Positions 1 to 10,832 of a DNA stretch of 64,000 nt are shown one piece after another. The notes beneath the pieces are model-generated. The model did no database searches, had not been told where the DNA came from, and saw nothing but the letters and a program-made list of their open reading frames with translations. Position 1 is the first letter of the stretch, and the number at the start of each line of letters is the position of its first letter. The translations under genes and the position numbers were made by a program. This DNA is from Asterella californica (Eukaryota > Streptophyta > Marchantiopsida > Marchantiales > Aytoniaceae). The stretch is from NCBI GenBank assembly GCA_036924285.1, contig JAYKYS010000017.1, forward strand, positions 6,491,501-6,555,500, in the 5' to 3' direction.

Positions 1-527
1 TCTCCACTCGATTTGATCTATGAAGTTAGTTTCTCTGTAACATATGCTTAGGGAACACTTATAACATATGCTTAGGGCTTATTCTTTAGGGAATATTTCT
101 TAGGAATAATTTACTATGCACTTAAGAAGCCAGTTTCCTGATCGTGTATAAGAATATACTTGATACGAGATACTTACGAGATATAAAGCACATTCATTAC
201 AAACATGTTTAGTAAGAAGTTCCAAGTTTTTAAAAACATTGATGAAGTCTTTTCTTTTTAAAGTATAAGAAGGTACCAGAAATTGCTTATTAAAGTTAAA
301 AAGCAATGGGTTCCATGAATCGTTAATAATAAATAACTCATTTGAAAATCAGTTTTATCACTCTTTGGACCTGAATAAAGTGTCGCAATTTGTAGTACTA
401 TAGTGAGCATTGCGAACACTATGCATTTCGTGAGAATCATGATTCAAAGTATACTTTGGGTTTCAAGACATACTCTTTCAACCGCTCACAGTTTCATTCC
501 GGCGGTTTGAAGGACTGATGGTCACAA
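1..527. other. AT-rich sequence, no gene seen
   Basis: No credible coding region, RNA gene or long repeat is visible here. The short open frames have AT-rich composition and no recognisable motif. Confidence 0.5.
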
Positions 528-827
528 ATGCCTTTTAGAACCCACGAGAACCATCCATCGATCTTGCTATATTCCAAGAAAACTCCCCCAGAAGTACTGC
601 CGCAAAACTCTCAAGCAACGGTAAAACGAAGAAATGAAACGTTCGAGTCCTTCATATGTGCGCGGCTCCGGTTAGAACACAGCCTTGTAGAATCTCATCA
701 CAAGCACGAAGTGGACATCGAAAGACGAGGGATGGGTAATTCGCACAAACTGGAGAATTTAAATGAGCTTATTTCGTATATTCACGAGCAATTATTAATA
801 AGATATCACATTTCATGCGAGTTCTAA
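528..827 (+). CDS. hypothetical 99-aa ORF
   Basis: An ATG-started ORF of 99 codons. The product is rich in charged residues (many His, Glu, Arg and Lys), without membrane segments, a signal peptide or a motif I recognise. It lies in a locally less AT-rich stretch, which is the main reason to list it. No intron or partner exon was identified. It could be a chance ORF or an exon of a lost gene. Confidence 0.2.
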   Translation: MPFRTHENHPSILLYSKKTPPEVLPQNSQATVKRRNETFESFICARLRLEHSLVESHHKHEVDIERRGMGNSHKLENLNELISYIHEQLLIRYHISCEF

Positions 828-1641
828 AGATACAATCAATCTTATATTTCCAGTAGATATATTTTTTCATATTCAAATATTAAAGTACTTACATTCCTCT
901 TCAGATGATTTTCGGATAAAATGATCATTTCTCACATATTCTAAAGCACAGGACTCTGAATAATTTTGGTAAAGAGATCGATAATTATACATAAATTAGC
1001 TTGTCCCTATGTTAATTCAGCAGACTGACTAACGTGGACTGTGATAGCCTAACCGAACATAGTCACCCAAATCTACCACGTCATTCACGACTGCTACAGA
1101 GGCATAGTTTACTGGAACAGTAAAGGTACGCGGGACGGCATACCCGACCGTTACAGTTGTCAAAGTTCTCTCCGTCAGGTTTCGGCATAGCCGCATCCAC
1201 TATCGAGAGCTCGACAAGACATCGTCACCAAACGCCGTAGAAGATAGATTACGAGACCGGAGATTAACTTTGGTTAGACGATTGGTGTTCGTGCGCGATC
1301 TACCACCTGATTGAGTGTCGCTCACCTGATAGATGTGTGTGTGACAGGGTGCAATTCAGTTCATCGTCTTACAGGAGAGATTGCAACCAGCGGTTCTCGA
1401 GGTGATTCGGATTGACGTGGACAGGAATTATACTAGTGACTGTCTCTCCTACGCTGCAAAATTGAAATTGTGTCTGGTTGGACCAGACTTTCGCAGGCGA
1501 ACTCCCAGCGATGCGAAAGGAAGTATTTGTCGTTAGACCGCGGCGAGACCCGGCCCGCATGCCGGAATTTATCAACAAGAAGAAAAGCCCCGAAGGGAAG
1601 GTCTGACGACCTTCGTGCTCGTAGTTATTGCAGGGTTGTGC
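828..1641. other. non-coding stretch, partly GC-rich
   Basis: No gene recognised. Base composition rises from AT-rich to distinctly GC-rich after about 1130, with many CG dinucleotides, leading into the tandem repeat that follows. It could be a promoter or 5' UTR island, but no transcript start can be assigned. Confidence 0.35.
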
Positions 1642-1820
1642 TGGGTTGTGGATGCCGGCCCCACTCCTTGTCTCCTGTCATCTGATGAGGCGAGGTTTCT
1701 GTCAGCGGGCTCCTGACCACGGACCCCGTGCAGGATTGTGGATGCCGGCCCGACTCTTCGTCTCCTGTCATCAATCAGGCGAGGTTTCTGTCAGCCGGCC
1801 CCTGACCACGGACCCCGGGC
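1642..1820. repeat. GC-rich 90-bp tandem repeat, two copies
   Basis: Two adjacent copies of a unit of about 90 bp. Both contain GGATGCCGGCCC, GTCTCCTGTCATC, GGCGAGGTTTCTGTCAG and CCTGACCACGGACCCCG in the same order. The copies differ by a few substitutions. The block is far more GC-rich than the rest of the window. Confidence 0.85.
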
Positions 1821-2845
1821 TTCCTGCTGCCGCCACGAACAGTCTGGTTCTTCTTCCTGCCTCTGCCGTACTCCCGTCGTTGGCAGCGATAGCTATGTCT
1901 GGTGATGTTAATCCTCCCCCTAATACCTTGTGATCTTTCGCCACTCTCTAGCTACTCTCATAGACACGTACAAAATCTATGGTGGAGGAGGTCCCACAGC
2001 GACTGATTTCGTTTGATGCGTATTTAAAGTGACCATTGCCGCTATTTCTTTCATTCAACTACTCTAACTTCATCTAGCGGGGAAAGATGGACGTCTCAGC
2101 CTTGTCCTCAGTGCGTTAGATTCCAATCCATCGGCAATGCATGACTCCATTTCATACTTAAACTTGCCGCCTTACTTTAGCGCTCACCTCTGTTCAGACT
2201 TTTGTTTGATTTGTTTGTTTCCCGCATGAAAATGGTAATTAGTAGATAGCATCTGCATTTAGTACCTCCACTGCAAATGCTGACAACTCTTAATGATATG
2301 TCTTAATCTCAAATGGTCAAAACTGTTTTGTGGTTTCGAGTTATCCAAGTTAACACCTTTCTCTACTGTCTTCACCTTCACATTCTCGACCGGAAGGAAA
2401 AATCGACGTCTCTGGGTTTCTCTACTGCCTTATATTCCAATCGTACGTTGGACAATCCATTCACGTTACTTTACTGCTCTATTGTGTTCTGACGTAGTTC
2501 TAGTTTTCTTCGGCGGCGGACTTCAACATTCATTACTTTCCATCACATATGCTGACAAGTCTCAGTTGTATGTCTTATCTTATAGTAGAGCTCTAAAACA
2601 ATCTGCCAGAAAATATGCATAGTACATCCCGGCGAATGAGAGATCAGAAAGTTGAAGGTTAATGTTGAAAGTCATCCAAATCACACTGGAAATGTTCCAT
2701 ACTGGGCGCACTATTCTCAGATCGGAAATTGATTCACTTTGAAAGTTCAAGAATCCTTGTCGGACCCTTTGACTTTAATTGCCTGAATTTCTCCTACACG
2801 GTTCATAAGCATACCATGTTTCATTCCAGATCATCACCCTTGGAG
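1821..2845. other. no gene recognised
   Basis: Mixed-composition sequence with only short, motif-free open frames. Nothing else could be supported. Confidence 0.35.
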
Positions 2846-3115
2846 TCTCTAAGTCTTAGTCCTCATCACTCTTCAGAGTCTGTAAGTCTTAGTACTCAGC
2901 GCTCATGTTCTCTTCAATAGCTGTTCTCTGCAGTATAGCGGACACTAAGTCTTAGCACTCAGCGCTCACATTCTCTTCATGTTCTCCGCAGTACAGCGGA
3001 CACTAAGTCTTAGCACTCAGCGATAACATTCTCTTCATGTTCTCCGCAGTACAGCGGACACTAAGTCTTACTACTCAGCGCTCACATTCTCTTGAACAGA
3101 GTTCTCCGCAGGTAC
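2846..3115. repeat. 58-bp tandem repeat array
   Basis: GACACTAAGTCTTA recurs at 2941, 2999 and 3057, an exact 58-bp period, each followed by ACTCAGCG and ACATTCTCTT. Upstream, more diverged and shorter units (TAAGTCTTAGTACTCAGCG near 2883, TAAGTCTTAGTCCTCA near 2849) extend the array. It ends about 70 bp before the ATG of the following gene, so it sits in that gene's 5' UTR or proximal promoter. Confidence 0.8.
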
Positions 3116-3182
3116 TTCCATCTGTCATTCTATTCCTGAAGATTTATCCTGTGCGTTTGTAAAAGCTAGCTTCTTCTGTGCC

Positions 3183-5908
3183 ATGGAGTCTCAGAACTTA
3201 CCAGTTCCAAGTGTGCCAGATGTAGAGTCCAAATACCAGATCTGTCCTAAGATGCTGCAGGAAAATGCATCTGTTTTAGAGACCATAGAATGAATTGCCT
3301 CTTTCTTGAAGACATCCGACTATTCTGATGTCATAGAACAGCAGGCCATAGATGCAGAAGCATTAGCGTACATAGCCACGTCTGAAGAAAAGTTGATTGC
3401 AGCTGGGATTACAAGATTGGGACATGCAGTGAAACTATACAATCATTTCAAACGTTTAGCATGTATCTCTCGTGCATCCCCTGTCTGCGATAACGATTTA
3501 CAGTCAAATAGCGAAACATATATTTCTTCTAGAGCCAAACAGTCAGTCACACCCAAGATTAAGCAGGACACAAACAGGCACGCTGTCAAACCTAGTTTCC
3601 TCAACAGCATTCTCCACTCTTCTGTTGACATCTCGACTTCTGAGTCGGTGAGTAATGACTGAAAGTCGTTGTTTTGCAGGGTCCAAGTATTGTTCTTTTT
3701 TACTTTTGGATGTAATTGAACTTTATTCTCATTCTTTTAACATTTTTTATTACAGTATTTGTATGAGACTCACCAAGTATAGTAACCAATTTGAATTCTT
3801 CTTTTGTCTTTCAGTGCAGGAATTGGCCGTCTTATGATGAAATCTTCAAACATCGAATGTCTGGGAAAGCTATGCTGAAGGCAAAATATCCAGCTGCGTT
3901 GCGACTTCTCAATGATGGACATGAGAGGATTCGATCGTGGTTCAAAGGGTACAGAACGGATCCACTACTACACAATATCCTGCACTTGGATTTCAAACTA
4001 CACTCAGAAATGAGAACAGTTTTGAATAACTTCATCGATTCGAGACTCCAAGAACTCCCACCCCTTGTTTTCTCAGAAGGAGAAAGTAACTCCAGCCAGA
4101 GTTCTTACAGTATGAAATGGAGACATGAGTCGGTTTATGATTATATTATCTTGCATCGACAAGAGTTCAAGAAGGCGCAGAAAAGAAAAACTCTCGATAC
4201 CTGTGATACTTGTAAGTTCTCCGTTATATCTGTTTATTTTTATGCTCTTAATTCTTGTTTCTGTTTTATTTACTCTGCTGCACTTTATTCACTTCTTCGA
4301 GCTTAATACTAAGTGTATATTTCTAGTCCGTGTGCGTGGTTATTTAGTTCTTTTACTAACTATATTAGAACAGTTGGAAGGTGATCCCAGCATCAAACTT
4401 GATAGATGTACACATAAACGTAATTGTGCAGACCAGAAGAAGACCATTCAACGAGACCCTCTAGCGCAGTTACTTATCGATGAACCAGACATGATGGTCG
4501 TGATTTTCAAAGGGGCAAAGTTGGGGTTTTATGTAGTTAAGAATAAACTGACATCTCTCTATCTGCAACAACGTGAATCAGACAGTGTAAAGCGACAGTT
4601 TACGGAGCAGGTGCATTTAATCGGGTTGGGAAAACCTGTGGGAATTGGACAGAAGGTGCCGTATACCACATTTATTGTCCGTGTCACTGATCTGTTGAAG
4701 AACTTATCATGTGGTTCAAGTGCAGAGTGCTTTATACCTCATTGTGTCACTACTTGAGTGAATCCGTTAAAAGCGACCGATCTGAAACGGGTAATGTGGC
4801 TCTGACAAAGTGTTCTGAGGTTCTGCAAAGGTTATACAGTTATGCAAGCCTTTTCTACAGACAGAGATTTCAACATAACCATTTTGACAATTTGCGTGGT
4901 TTCATGTGACAGGAGATGGAGTTTGAAGTTGCCCGATCTTATACACGATTAGTGTCTCTCGATACAGATAAAGAACTTATTTTGTCTGGGGACTGGAGCA
5001 CGAGAGTTCTCGACATGGTGGAACCTGTTGTCACTGAGTTGGCATGTGAACAAAGTGAACGAGACTCTTCTGATGTGAAGAAGATGACTTCCGCCTGCAA
5101 CAATATGTGTTTGCCGTCTCCTTCCTCAACAACGCGAGCTCTTTTTCCTCGAGAAAATTCACTTATTCAACTAGACAGTGAGCAACTCACACCTCGTAGG
5201 TTGAGTGAGAAGACTCCCACGAGGACACCGATAACGCCGCCTTCACTTGAAACGCCCACTGAAAAGGTAAACTCTAATGATACTCATGAACTACGTCAAG
5301 CCTCTCACAGTCCAGACAGTAGTGAAGACTCGATGATCAAAAAATACAAAAGGAGACGACCTCTTGCTGAACTAAATTATTCGCAACCAAACATACTCAC
5401 TGAAGATGTGAACTTACCCGAACTCAAGGTATGAACATTCTAACCTATTGCACATTTTGGTTATCATTATCATTACTGCATTATTTTCTGTGTACTTCTG
5501 TTTTACTGTTTAGATCTTGTTTCATCTTAGTTGTTTTACTGTTTACATCGTGGCATTCTGGTTCTGTTCTTCAGTTAGAGGCACACGTCTAACTTTTCCA
5601 TTTTGTTCTTTTAGGACGTTCAACCAAAATTATCTCGACTTTCTGTGAAAATCGTGGTAATGGTCCTGACTGGATGCAGAACACAAGAAGACCTGGCAGG
5701 ATCCTTGAAACATTTTATTTCAGAACAAAATAAAATACACAGCAACCGCAAACCCTTCCAAGGTCACTCAAAATTTTCTCCAGATGAAAAACTGGCAATG
5801 ATAGCAAACTGGGCTTTCAACCACAACCATGTCCAGCTAGTAGGAAAAAGAAAGCAGGCAGGAGGAGAGATTCAGATAACTAGAGAAAATGTTAAAATCA
5901 CAGTATGA
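3183..5908 (+). pseudogene. decayed multi-exon gene with SAM-like segment
   Basis: Read as exons 3183-3647, 3815-4211, 4327-about 4700, 4913-5428 and 5615-5908. The introns 3648-3814, 4212-4326 and 5429-5614 have GT/AG ends and matching phases. The ATG sits in a good context (GCCATGG). Residues after about 36 resemble a sterile alpha motif: helical, ending in GITRLGHAVKLYNHFKRL, which would suggest protein interaction. An in-frame TGA (near 3290) lies where SAM domains usually start with Trp. The frame shifts near 4700, and the new frame meets a TGA at 4907 unless an unseen intron covers it. Exon 4 is Ser/Thr/Pro-rich with a basic run (KKYKRRRP), a possible nuclear signal. The last exon is Lys-rich. 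I do not recognise the whole protein. Intron structure argues for a once real gene; the stops argue that it is dead or mis-modelled. Confidence 0.55.
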
Positions 5909-5964
5909 TTTAGGGTGCTATGCGGAGATCTATATAACCCTACAGATCTAGATAGAGATATTAG

Positions 5965-6016
5965 AAAAGGGTTCTTGACTCTTCCTCAACAAAAGGGTTC
6001 TTGACTCTTCCTCAAC
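5965..6016. repeat. 26-bp tandem duplication in RRM gene leader
   Basis: AAAAGGGTTCTTGACTCTTC plus CTCAAC occurs twice without a gap, at 5965-5990 and 5991-6016, between the SAM-like gene and the RRM gene start. Confidence 0.95.
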
Positions 6017-6125
6017 AATTCATCTATCTATTACATGTTATGCATTGTGATCATCCTCAGAATTCTTACTTCTACAGCTCTCTTTTTCTACGACAGATTG
6101 TTGGTGAAGAAAACGTTTTCCTAAG

Positions 6126-7373
6126 ATGGACTCTGATGTTGGGAGGGTGTTCGTTGGAGGAGTACCTTGGAGCACATCAAAGAGCAAATTGAGAAAGTAT
6201 TTCAATACTTACGGACTAGTAACCGAGGCAATAATCGCGACCAACCATATTACTGGAAGAGGGAGAGGTTTTGGTTTCGTGTCATTTGCTGATCCGAGTG
6301 TGGTTGGCCGAGTTATTACTGTGCACCACATAATTGACGGGCATGAGGTGGAAGTGAAGAAAGCGATACCCCGGGTGAAACCAAGACAACTGATCAACGA
6401 CCAAGATCACCTACATTCTGCAGTGTTGTCGACAAAGGTATTTCTCGGAGGTTTAGTGGGTTCTGCGACAAGCGCGGACCTAAGGGAATATTTCGGTAAG
6501 TTCGGAAAGGTTATAGACGCTGTTGTCATATGTGCTCGTGACAGTCAGAAACCCCGTGGTTTTGACTTTGTCACATTTGACTCTGAAGATGCAGTTGAGA
6601 GAGTACTTAAAAATCCTTTTCATGCCGTCAAACCGAGAGAGAAAATGGCGGAAGCCAGAAGAGCCATCCCCAGATCTATAAAATGTCTCTCTGATCCTGG
6701 TGGGTCGGCCGGAATTAGCTCTACCGTGAACACTCTCAGTGGTGGTGATAGAGAGATCGACATCCGGAAACTTGGAGCCATGTTAGGGAGCTCCATCAGT
6801 GCTCCAGCAGGACATGAAATGTACTTAGCTCGCGATATCGATGGGTCCTGCCTCCGACTCCTTCGTAGGGGTAGTTCTATCAGTTATGCTCAAGCTGTTG
6901 CTGGTTGTGTTGGGAGTTTAGAGCCGGGATTAGCTGATTGTGGAAGCTACTCTATAACAAGGGATCCTGCATGGTGCTGTGGCGGAGTAGGAGAAAGCTA
7001 TCCAGTTTACGAGAGTAGTACTGTTGGTACAGAGACTAATCATGCACGTCCTACAACTCTGTGGAGACATGGAGGTACTGATCCCAGCCAATATGCACTC
7101 CCCAATTACCGAGATGGACTTATGGCTAGTATGGGTTCTACTGGGAGCGAGAATATGTTTGAATCCACTGTCTACTCTGCTGGCTATGGAACTGGAGGTG
7201 GCAACTGTGAGTCGACCAACTTTGTAACTGATAGACTCTTCATGAGCTCTGGAAACGCAAGAGTGGAAATGGTTCAAACCGGGAGTTCATTGTGTGATCA
7301 TGACTGGAGTGCCAGCAGCCACTTCAACTATTCGGCCCTACAGTTGGGCAGCTTAATTAATTACGCAGCATGA
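6126..7373 (+). CDS. two-RRM hnRNP-like RNA-binding protein
   Basis: A 415-codon intronless ORF. RRM1 spans about residues 7-83, with RNP2 RVFVGG (7-12) and RNP1 RGFGFVSF (47-54). RRM2 spans about 104-180, with RNP2 KVFLGG and RNP1 RGFDFVTF (144-151). The C-terminal half is rich in Gly, Ser and Tyr. This is the layout of plant hnRNP A/B- or Musashi-like proteins that bind pre-mRNA or mRNA in nucleus and cytoplasm. Oddities: Asp147 replaces the Gly normal in RNP1 (FGF to FDF), and the decayed copy at 21.7 kb keeps Gly. As I recall, related plant genes have introns, so this may be a retrocopy or a simplified paralogue. Its start lies 217 bp after the previous gene's stop. Copies of its 5' end form an inverted repeat at 23.2-23.8 kb. 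Confidence 0.88.
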   Translation: MDSDVGRVFVGGVPWSTSKSKLRKYFNTYGLVTEAIIATNHITGRGRGFGFVSFADPSVVGRVITVHHIIDGHEVEVKKAIPRVKPRQLINDQDHLHSAVLSTKVFLGGLVGSATSADLREYFGKFGKVIDAVVICARDSQKPRGFDFVTFDSEDAVERVLKNPFHAVKPREKMAEARRAIPRSIKCLSDPGGSAGISSTVNTLSGGDREIDIRKLGAMLGSSISAPAGHEMYLARDIDGSCLRLLRRGSSISYAQAVAGCVGSLEPGLADCGSYSITRDPAWCCGGVGESYPVYESSTVGTETNHARPTTLWRHGGTDPSQYALPNYRDGLMASMGSTGSENMFESTVYSAGYGTGGGNCESTNFVTDRLFMSSGNARVEMVQTGSSLCDHDWSASSHFNYSALQLGSLINYAA

Positions 7374-8415
7374 TCAAAGGTTACCGCAGTAGCAGCCCCC
7401 AGTCAGAGACTGAGTCCAACAGTCGGGTATTACTGATTCTCATCATTCTGAAGTTTCGAGCACAATTGGCAATGGGTGCCAACTGCAACTCTCTTGCAGG
7501 TGATGGAACCGTCACAGGAGAGAACTTGAAATGTCCAGCGGTTGGAGTACGCTGTAAGGGTCGATCAAGGATCCGGAACAGCACACTTAGTCTCTACAGT
7601 ACCGGTCGGTGTTGACTCCACACAGTCTTCGTAATGGATATAATCTGATGGGACCTGAAAAGCAAACGCGCATGATTTTGTGGGAAGGATAATAAGCTTT
7701 GCCGATGGTATGCGCTCAGTAAATTTCCTTGAGATCGTAGCTGGATTCAGTACTTTTTCTTCTGACAACCATGAGAGTGGTTTCAGTTGTTACTCTCCAT
7801 GCTTACTAATTAGTTTAGACCGTGTGAGACATGTCAACCTAGCTTGAAGCAGGTCAAGCTTCTTGATGTAAACAATTTTGTGAGGAGACTTTGTCTTAGA
7901 AGAAGCTGAAAACGGCAACTCTTCTTGCATCCAGTTTTGGGTTCGTTGTTTGATGAGCGCATAATTAGTGCTACATTATGTCCCCAGTCTCGATCGGAAA
8001 CTATTCTGAAACTGTGTATTAAGTGAGACATAGATCATGATTTGCTCCAACCCTGTACATGTATCAGTCAAATCTTCTTCTCGCACAAGCAAACTCCCAC
8101 AAGCATTCGACTTATCAACGTTTTTCGCGGACGTTCCGTGAGGTAGTGGAGATGTGAAGTACAATTCCAGTTATATACTAATGCATAAGAGCAACTGCAC
8201 CTGACACTCTACTGCTAATGCCAACAAGCTAAGCGTTAGCTTGTTTTCAGCCCCATCGGCCCCGCTAAGGATTGGTCTAATCCTCCTGCCGGGGTTTCCC
8301 TCTGGATTCTTCTTGCCTCGTGGAACCTTAAACGGTGCAACTTCTAGTTTACAGAGATTTAGCCGACGTAAAGACTTAGAACATGATTAATAACCATTTT
8401 GTTAAGAACCAACAT
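7374..8415. other. RRM gene 3' flank, no second gene seen
   Basis: Overlapping short frames on both strands look like shadows. A compact perfect palindrome, ACAAGCTAAGCGTTAGCTTGT, surrounds 8234. Part is presumably the 3' UTR of the RRM gene; no poly(A) signal was assigned with confidence. Confidence 0.4.
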
Positions 8416-8985
8416 AGATTCATCTCATCTTTCGGTCTGCTTCAGCTCTTGCCAACGTTCATCTTCTACCAGTTTATCGAGAAGCTGTGGTGAAACAAAT
8501 CTTTTTGGAGGGCATTTTTATTTGAATTTTGCTAATTTTTTAGGTCTCTTCCGGATCTGCCGTGGGGCTTTCTGTAGCCGTGCGTTGTTTCCCTTGCACA
8601 GCCTGATCATGAAACCCCCGGCAGGAGGACTAGACTCCACACCGCCCTGGCTACGTGCATATAGGGTTAGCAAACTGATTCCAGAAGATACATTGCAGTT
8701 TTGTGTATACTCTCCAACAACTCTTTTCCATTTAGTTGTGTTCAACCTGTGATCATGAAATACATATTGAGGATAGATTCTTCCAAAAAAGTATTACATA
8801 AATTTTAGTGAGAATGGTATACTAATGTAATACTGAAACTATTACCAAATTATGGAATATAAAATTATAATAAATAAATAAATAAATAGTTTCAATTTTT
8901 AATTAATAGTTTTAATTTCTACTTTTAGAAATACTTAAAAACACGGGGAGAGTAGAAGATAACCTATAAATCCTGACCCGAATGT

Positions 8986-9045
8986 CACGCTTCAGAAGGT
9001 ACAAGTCCAGGATACCACGCTTCAGAAGGTACAAGTCCAGGATTC
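8986..9045. repeat. 30-bp tandem duplication
   Basis: CACGCTTCAGAAGGTACAAG followed by TCCAGGATNC occurs twice in a row (8986-9015, 9016-9045). It lies in the part of copy 1 that copy 2 lacks. Confidence 0.95.
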
Positions 9046-9077
9046 CATACTCATTAATGTATTAAATACACTGAGAT

Positions 9078-9125
9078 TAATTTAATACCTAACCCTTCCT
9101 GTTGAAAAGATTAGGTATTAAATTA
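9078..9125. repeat. perfect 15-bp stem foldback
   Basis: TAATTTAATACCTAA (9078-9092) is the exact reverse complement of 9111-9125, with an 18-nt loop. It shares the ACCTAACC/GGTTAGGT core with the foldback at 9871-9920. Confidence 0.85.
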
Positions 9126-9812
9126 AACATATTTACCTCCTCCATAGGAAAATAGAAAAGGTGAATATGTAACGAAGTGTACATTCAAGTAGTAGGCACA
9201 GTAGTACTTCAAGAGTAAAATATACCTTTACGCTGGAGGCTATAGGGTTACCTCCTTTAACCGAACCTGGGTTACCAAAAACCTCTCCAGTACCAACCAT
9301 GCTTCTGGTCCCTTATAGGAACCTCTAACGCTACGTGAAGATAGGCCAAGCGAGTTAATGAGAGAAGCGACGGATGAAGTAAGTAAAAGTTTAACAAAAA
9401 TGAAGGTCCCTCTCTGCCCGAGTTAATGAGTTACAATGCTTATTACTTCGTGAAGAGATCTAGGTATAAAATAATACGCTATTTGATTTTCTCCTGTATC
9501 ACAATTCTTGTTTCTATGGGAGTAATACCAGTATTTCGATTACATATCCGACAAAGATTAACAGTTCACGTTGGACCGGTGCAGGTGCTCAAAATAGTTC
9601 AACATTAATTATCGTCTTGATTTAAGACTAATGTAACCAGATCATACAGCTTTGAGAATTGTGCATACTATAAATGTTTGACGAATATCAAATCTCCTAA
9701 TTAAAATTTGTTTATAAGGTACTGTAACACAGTTCATATATTCCTTCTTTGCTCTAATGGCTGGTTCTCAATCATTATAGCTACTTTTCTTGCACGTAAT
9801 ATTCACATTGAC

Positions 9813-9920
9813 TTAAGGTTGCTTATTCACTTCTTCCATCCGAAGATGGAAGAGGGCTGCAACCTTAACCTTGATTTATTACCTAACCTTTTCGACGGGA
9901 AGGGTTAGGTAATAAATCAA
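9813..9920. repeat. two adjacent foldbacks
   Basis: First foldback: TTAAGGTTGC (9813-9822) pairs with 9859-9868, with an inner CTTCCATC/GATGGAAG stem. Second: TTGATTTATTACCTAACC (9871-9888) pairs perfectly over 18 bp with 9903-9920 around a 14-nt loop. Both lie in the 364-bp segment present only in duplication copy 1, so they may belong to a small non-autonomous element. Confidence 0.85.
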
Positions 9921-10526
9921 TGTATTTATATATTCATGAATTCAGTGCAGCACACTCCTGCACTTGTACCCTGTGAAGCAAAGAACCACACTGCACTTAT
10001 GGGTTTTCTAAGGAGGTTTCCAACGTTCTTGGAGCAAGTAACAGTTAACATTTAAATATTTTTTTGATTTTTGATTTTATTTAATCTAGAATATTTATAT
10101 AACACTTACATTATTTCAGATATCTTAAAGAGAGCAAAAGTACGGAAGTTGATTGAACATGCTTATTCACATTTGGTAGGAGCCTTTAAGATGCATGAGA
10201 AATTCAATACTATAGCGGTAATCTGTAAAGTATGTTTACCAAATTTAAGAATAACATACTCACGAATGTCCTTAAACGGGACAGGAGAGTTACTGTAGCA
10301 TACTTAAATTTACCGAGAATGTATTAGACTAATGGTCGAAGAGTATCTAGTTCAAGATAGATATGAAAATTTTGTATTATTTAATAAGAAGCTTTAACAT
10401 TGCTACACTAGTATAGGTCGGAGCTGTTTGGTTATTTAAAATGCTTATATTATAATTATCTTAGATAACTACAAAGAGCATGATTATTGAACATTTTAAT
10501 CCCTATATTTATGCCAATATGATTCC

Positions 10527-10832
10527 TCAAATATATAAAACATCTATCAATTGTAACTCCAAATCTATATTAGAAGTGTCAAAGTTACAATCTTCTGGAA
10601 TGATTCCTCTTCCACAGGCACGAGTTACAACTTTGGGTAAATTTTTGTGAGCACCTCTTGAGGTGCATGCACGAGTTACCCGTGGATGAAAGTGTTTTGC
10701 CATGAGTTTTATCGCCCGTAGGTTCAAATCTTCTCTAGCTGGGCAAATGATAATTATGACATCGCCTTTCGTGACAAAATTTTGAAGATTAAATTTAAAT
10801 TTCTCTGTCATACTTTTAGACAGAACAATCAT
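10527..10832 (-). CDS. unrecognised ORF, copy 1
   Basis: 101 codons from an ATG. The same frame stays open upstream to about 10917, adding about 28 residues that include TRAVQRKEIVVWHG, so this may be an exon with an upstream 5' splice partner. The product mixes hydrophobic and basic residues, with no membrane segment or domain I recognise. The copy at 12740-13045 has the same length and differs at about eight residues, which shows an open frame kept in both duplicates. Function unknown. Confidence 0.35.
   Translation of the reverse strand: MIVLSKSMTEKFKFNLQNFVTKGDVIIIICPAREDLNLRAIKLMAKHFHPRVTRACTSRGAHKNLPKVVTRACGRGIIPEDCNFDTSNIDLELQLIDVLYI

Noticed and set aside
7370..7615. 81-codon ORF overlapping the RRM gene stop
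   Set aside because: It starts inside the last codons in another frame, with no motif or start context; probably 3' UTR.
9426..9608. 60-codon ORF duplicated exactly at 11998-12180
   Set aside because: Identity is explained by the segmental duplication; it is very short and has no recognisable features beyond a hydrophobic stretch.
10700..10745. tRNA-like GGTTCAAATC (T-loop pattern)
   Set aside because: The flanking bases do not form a T stem, no acceptor or anticodon arms fit, and it lies within the 101-codon ORF.
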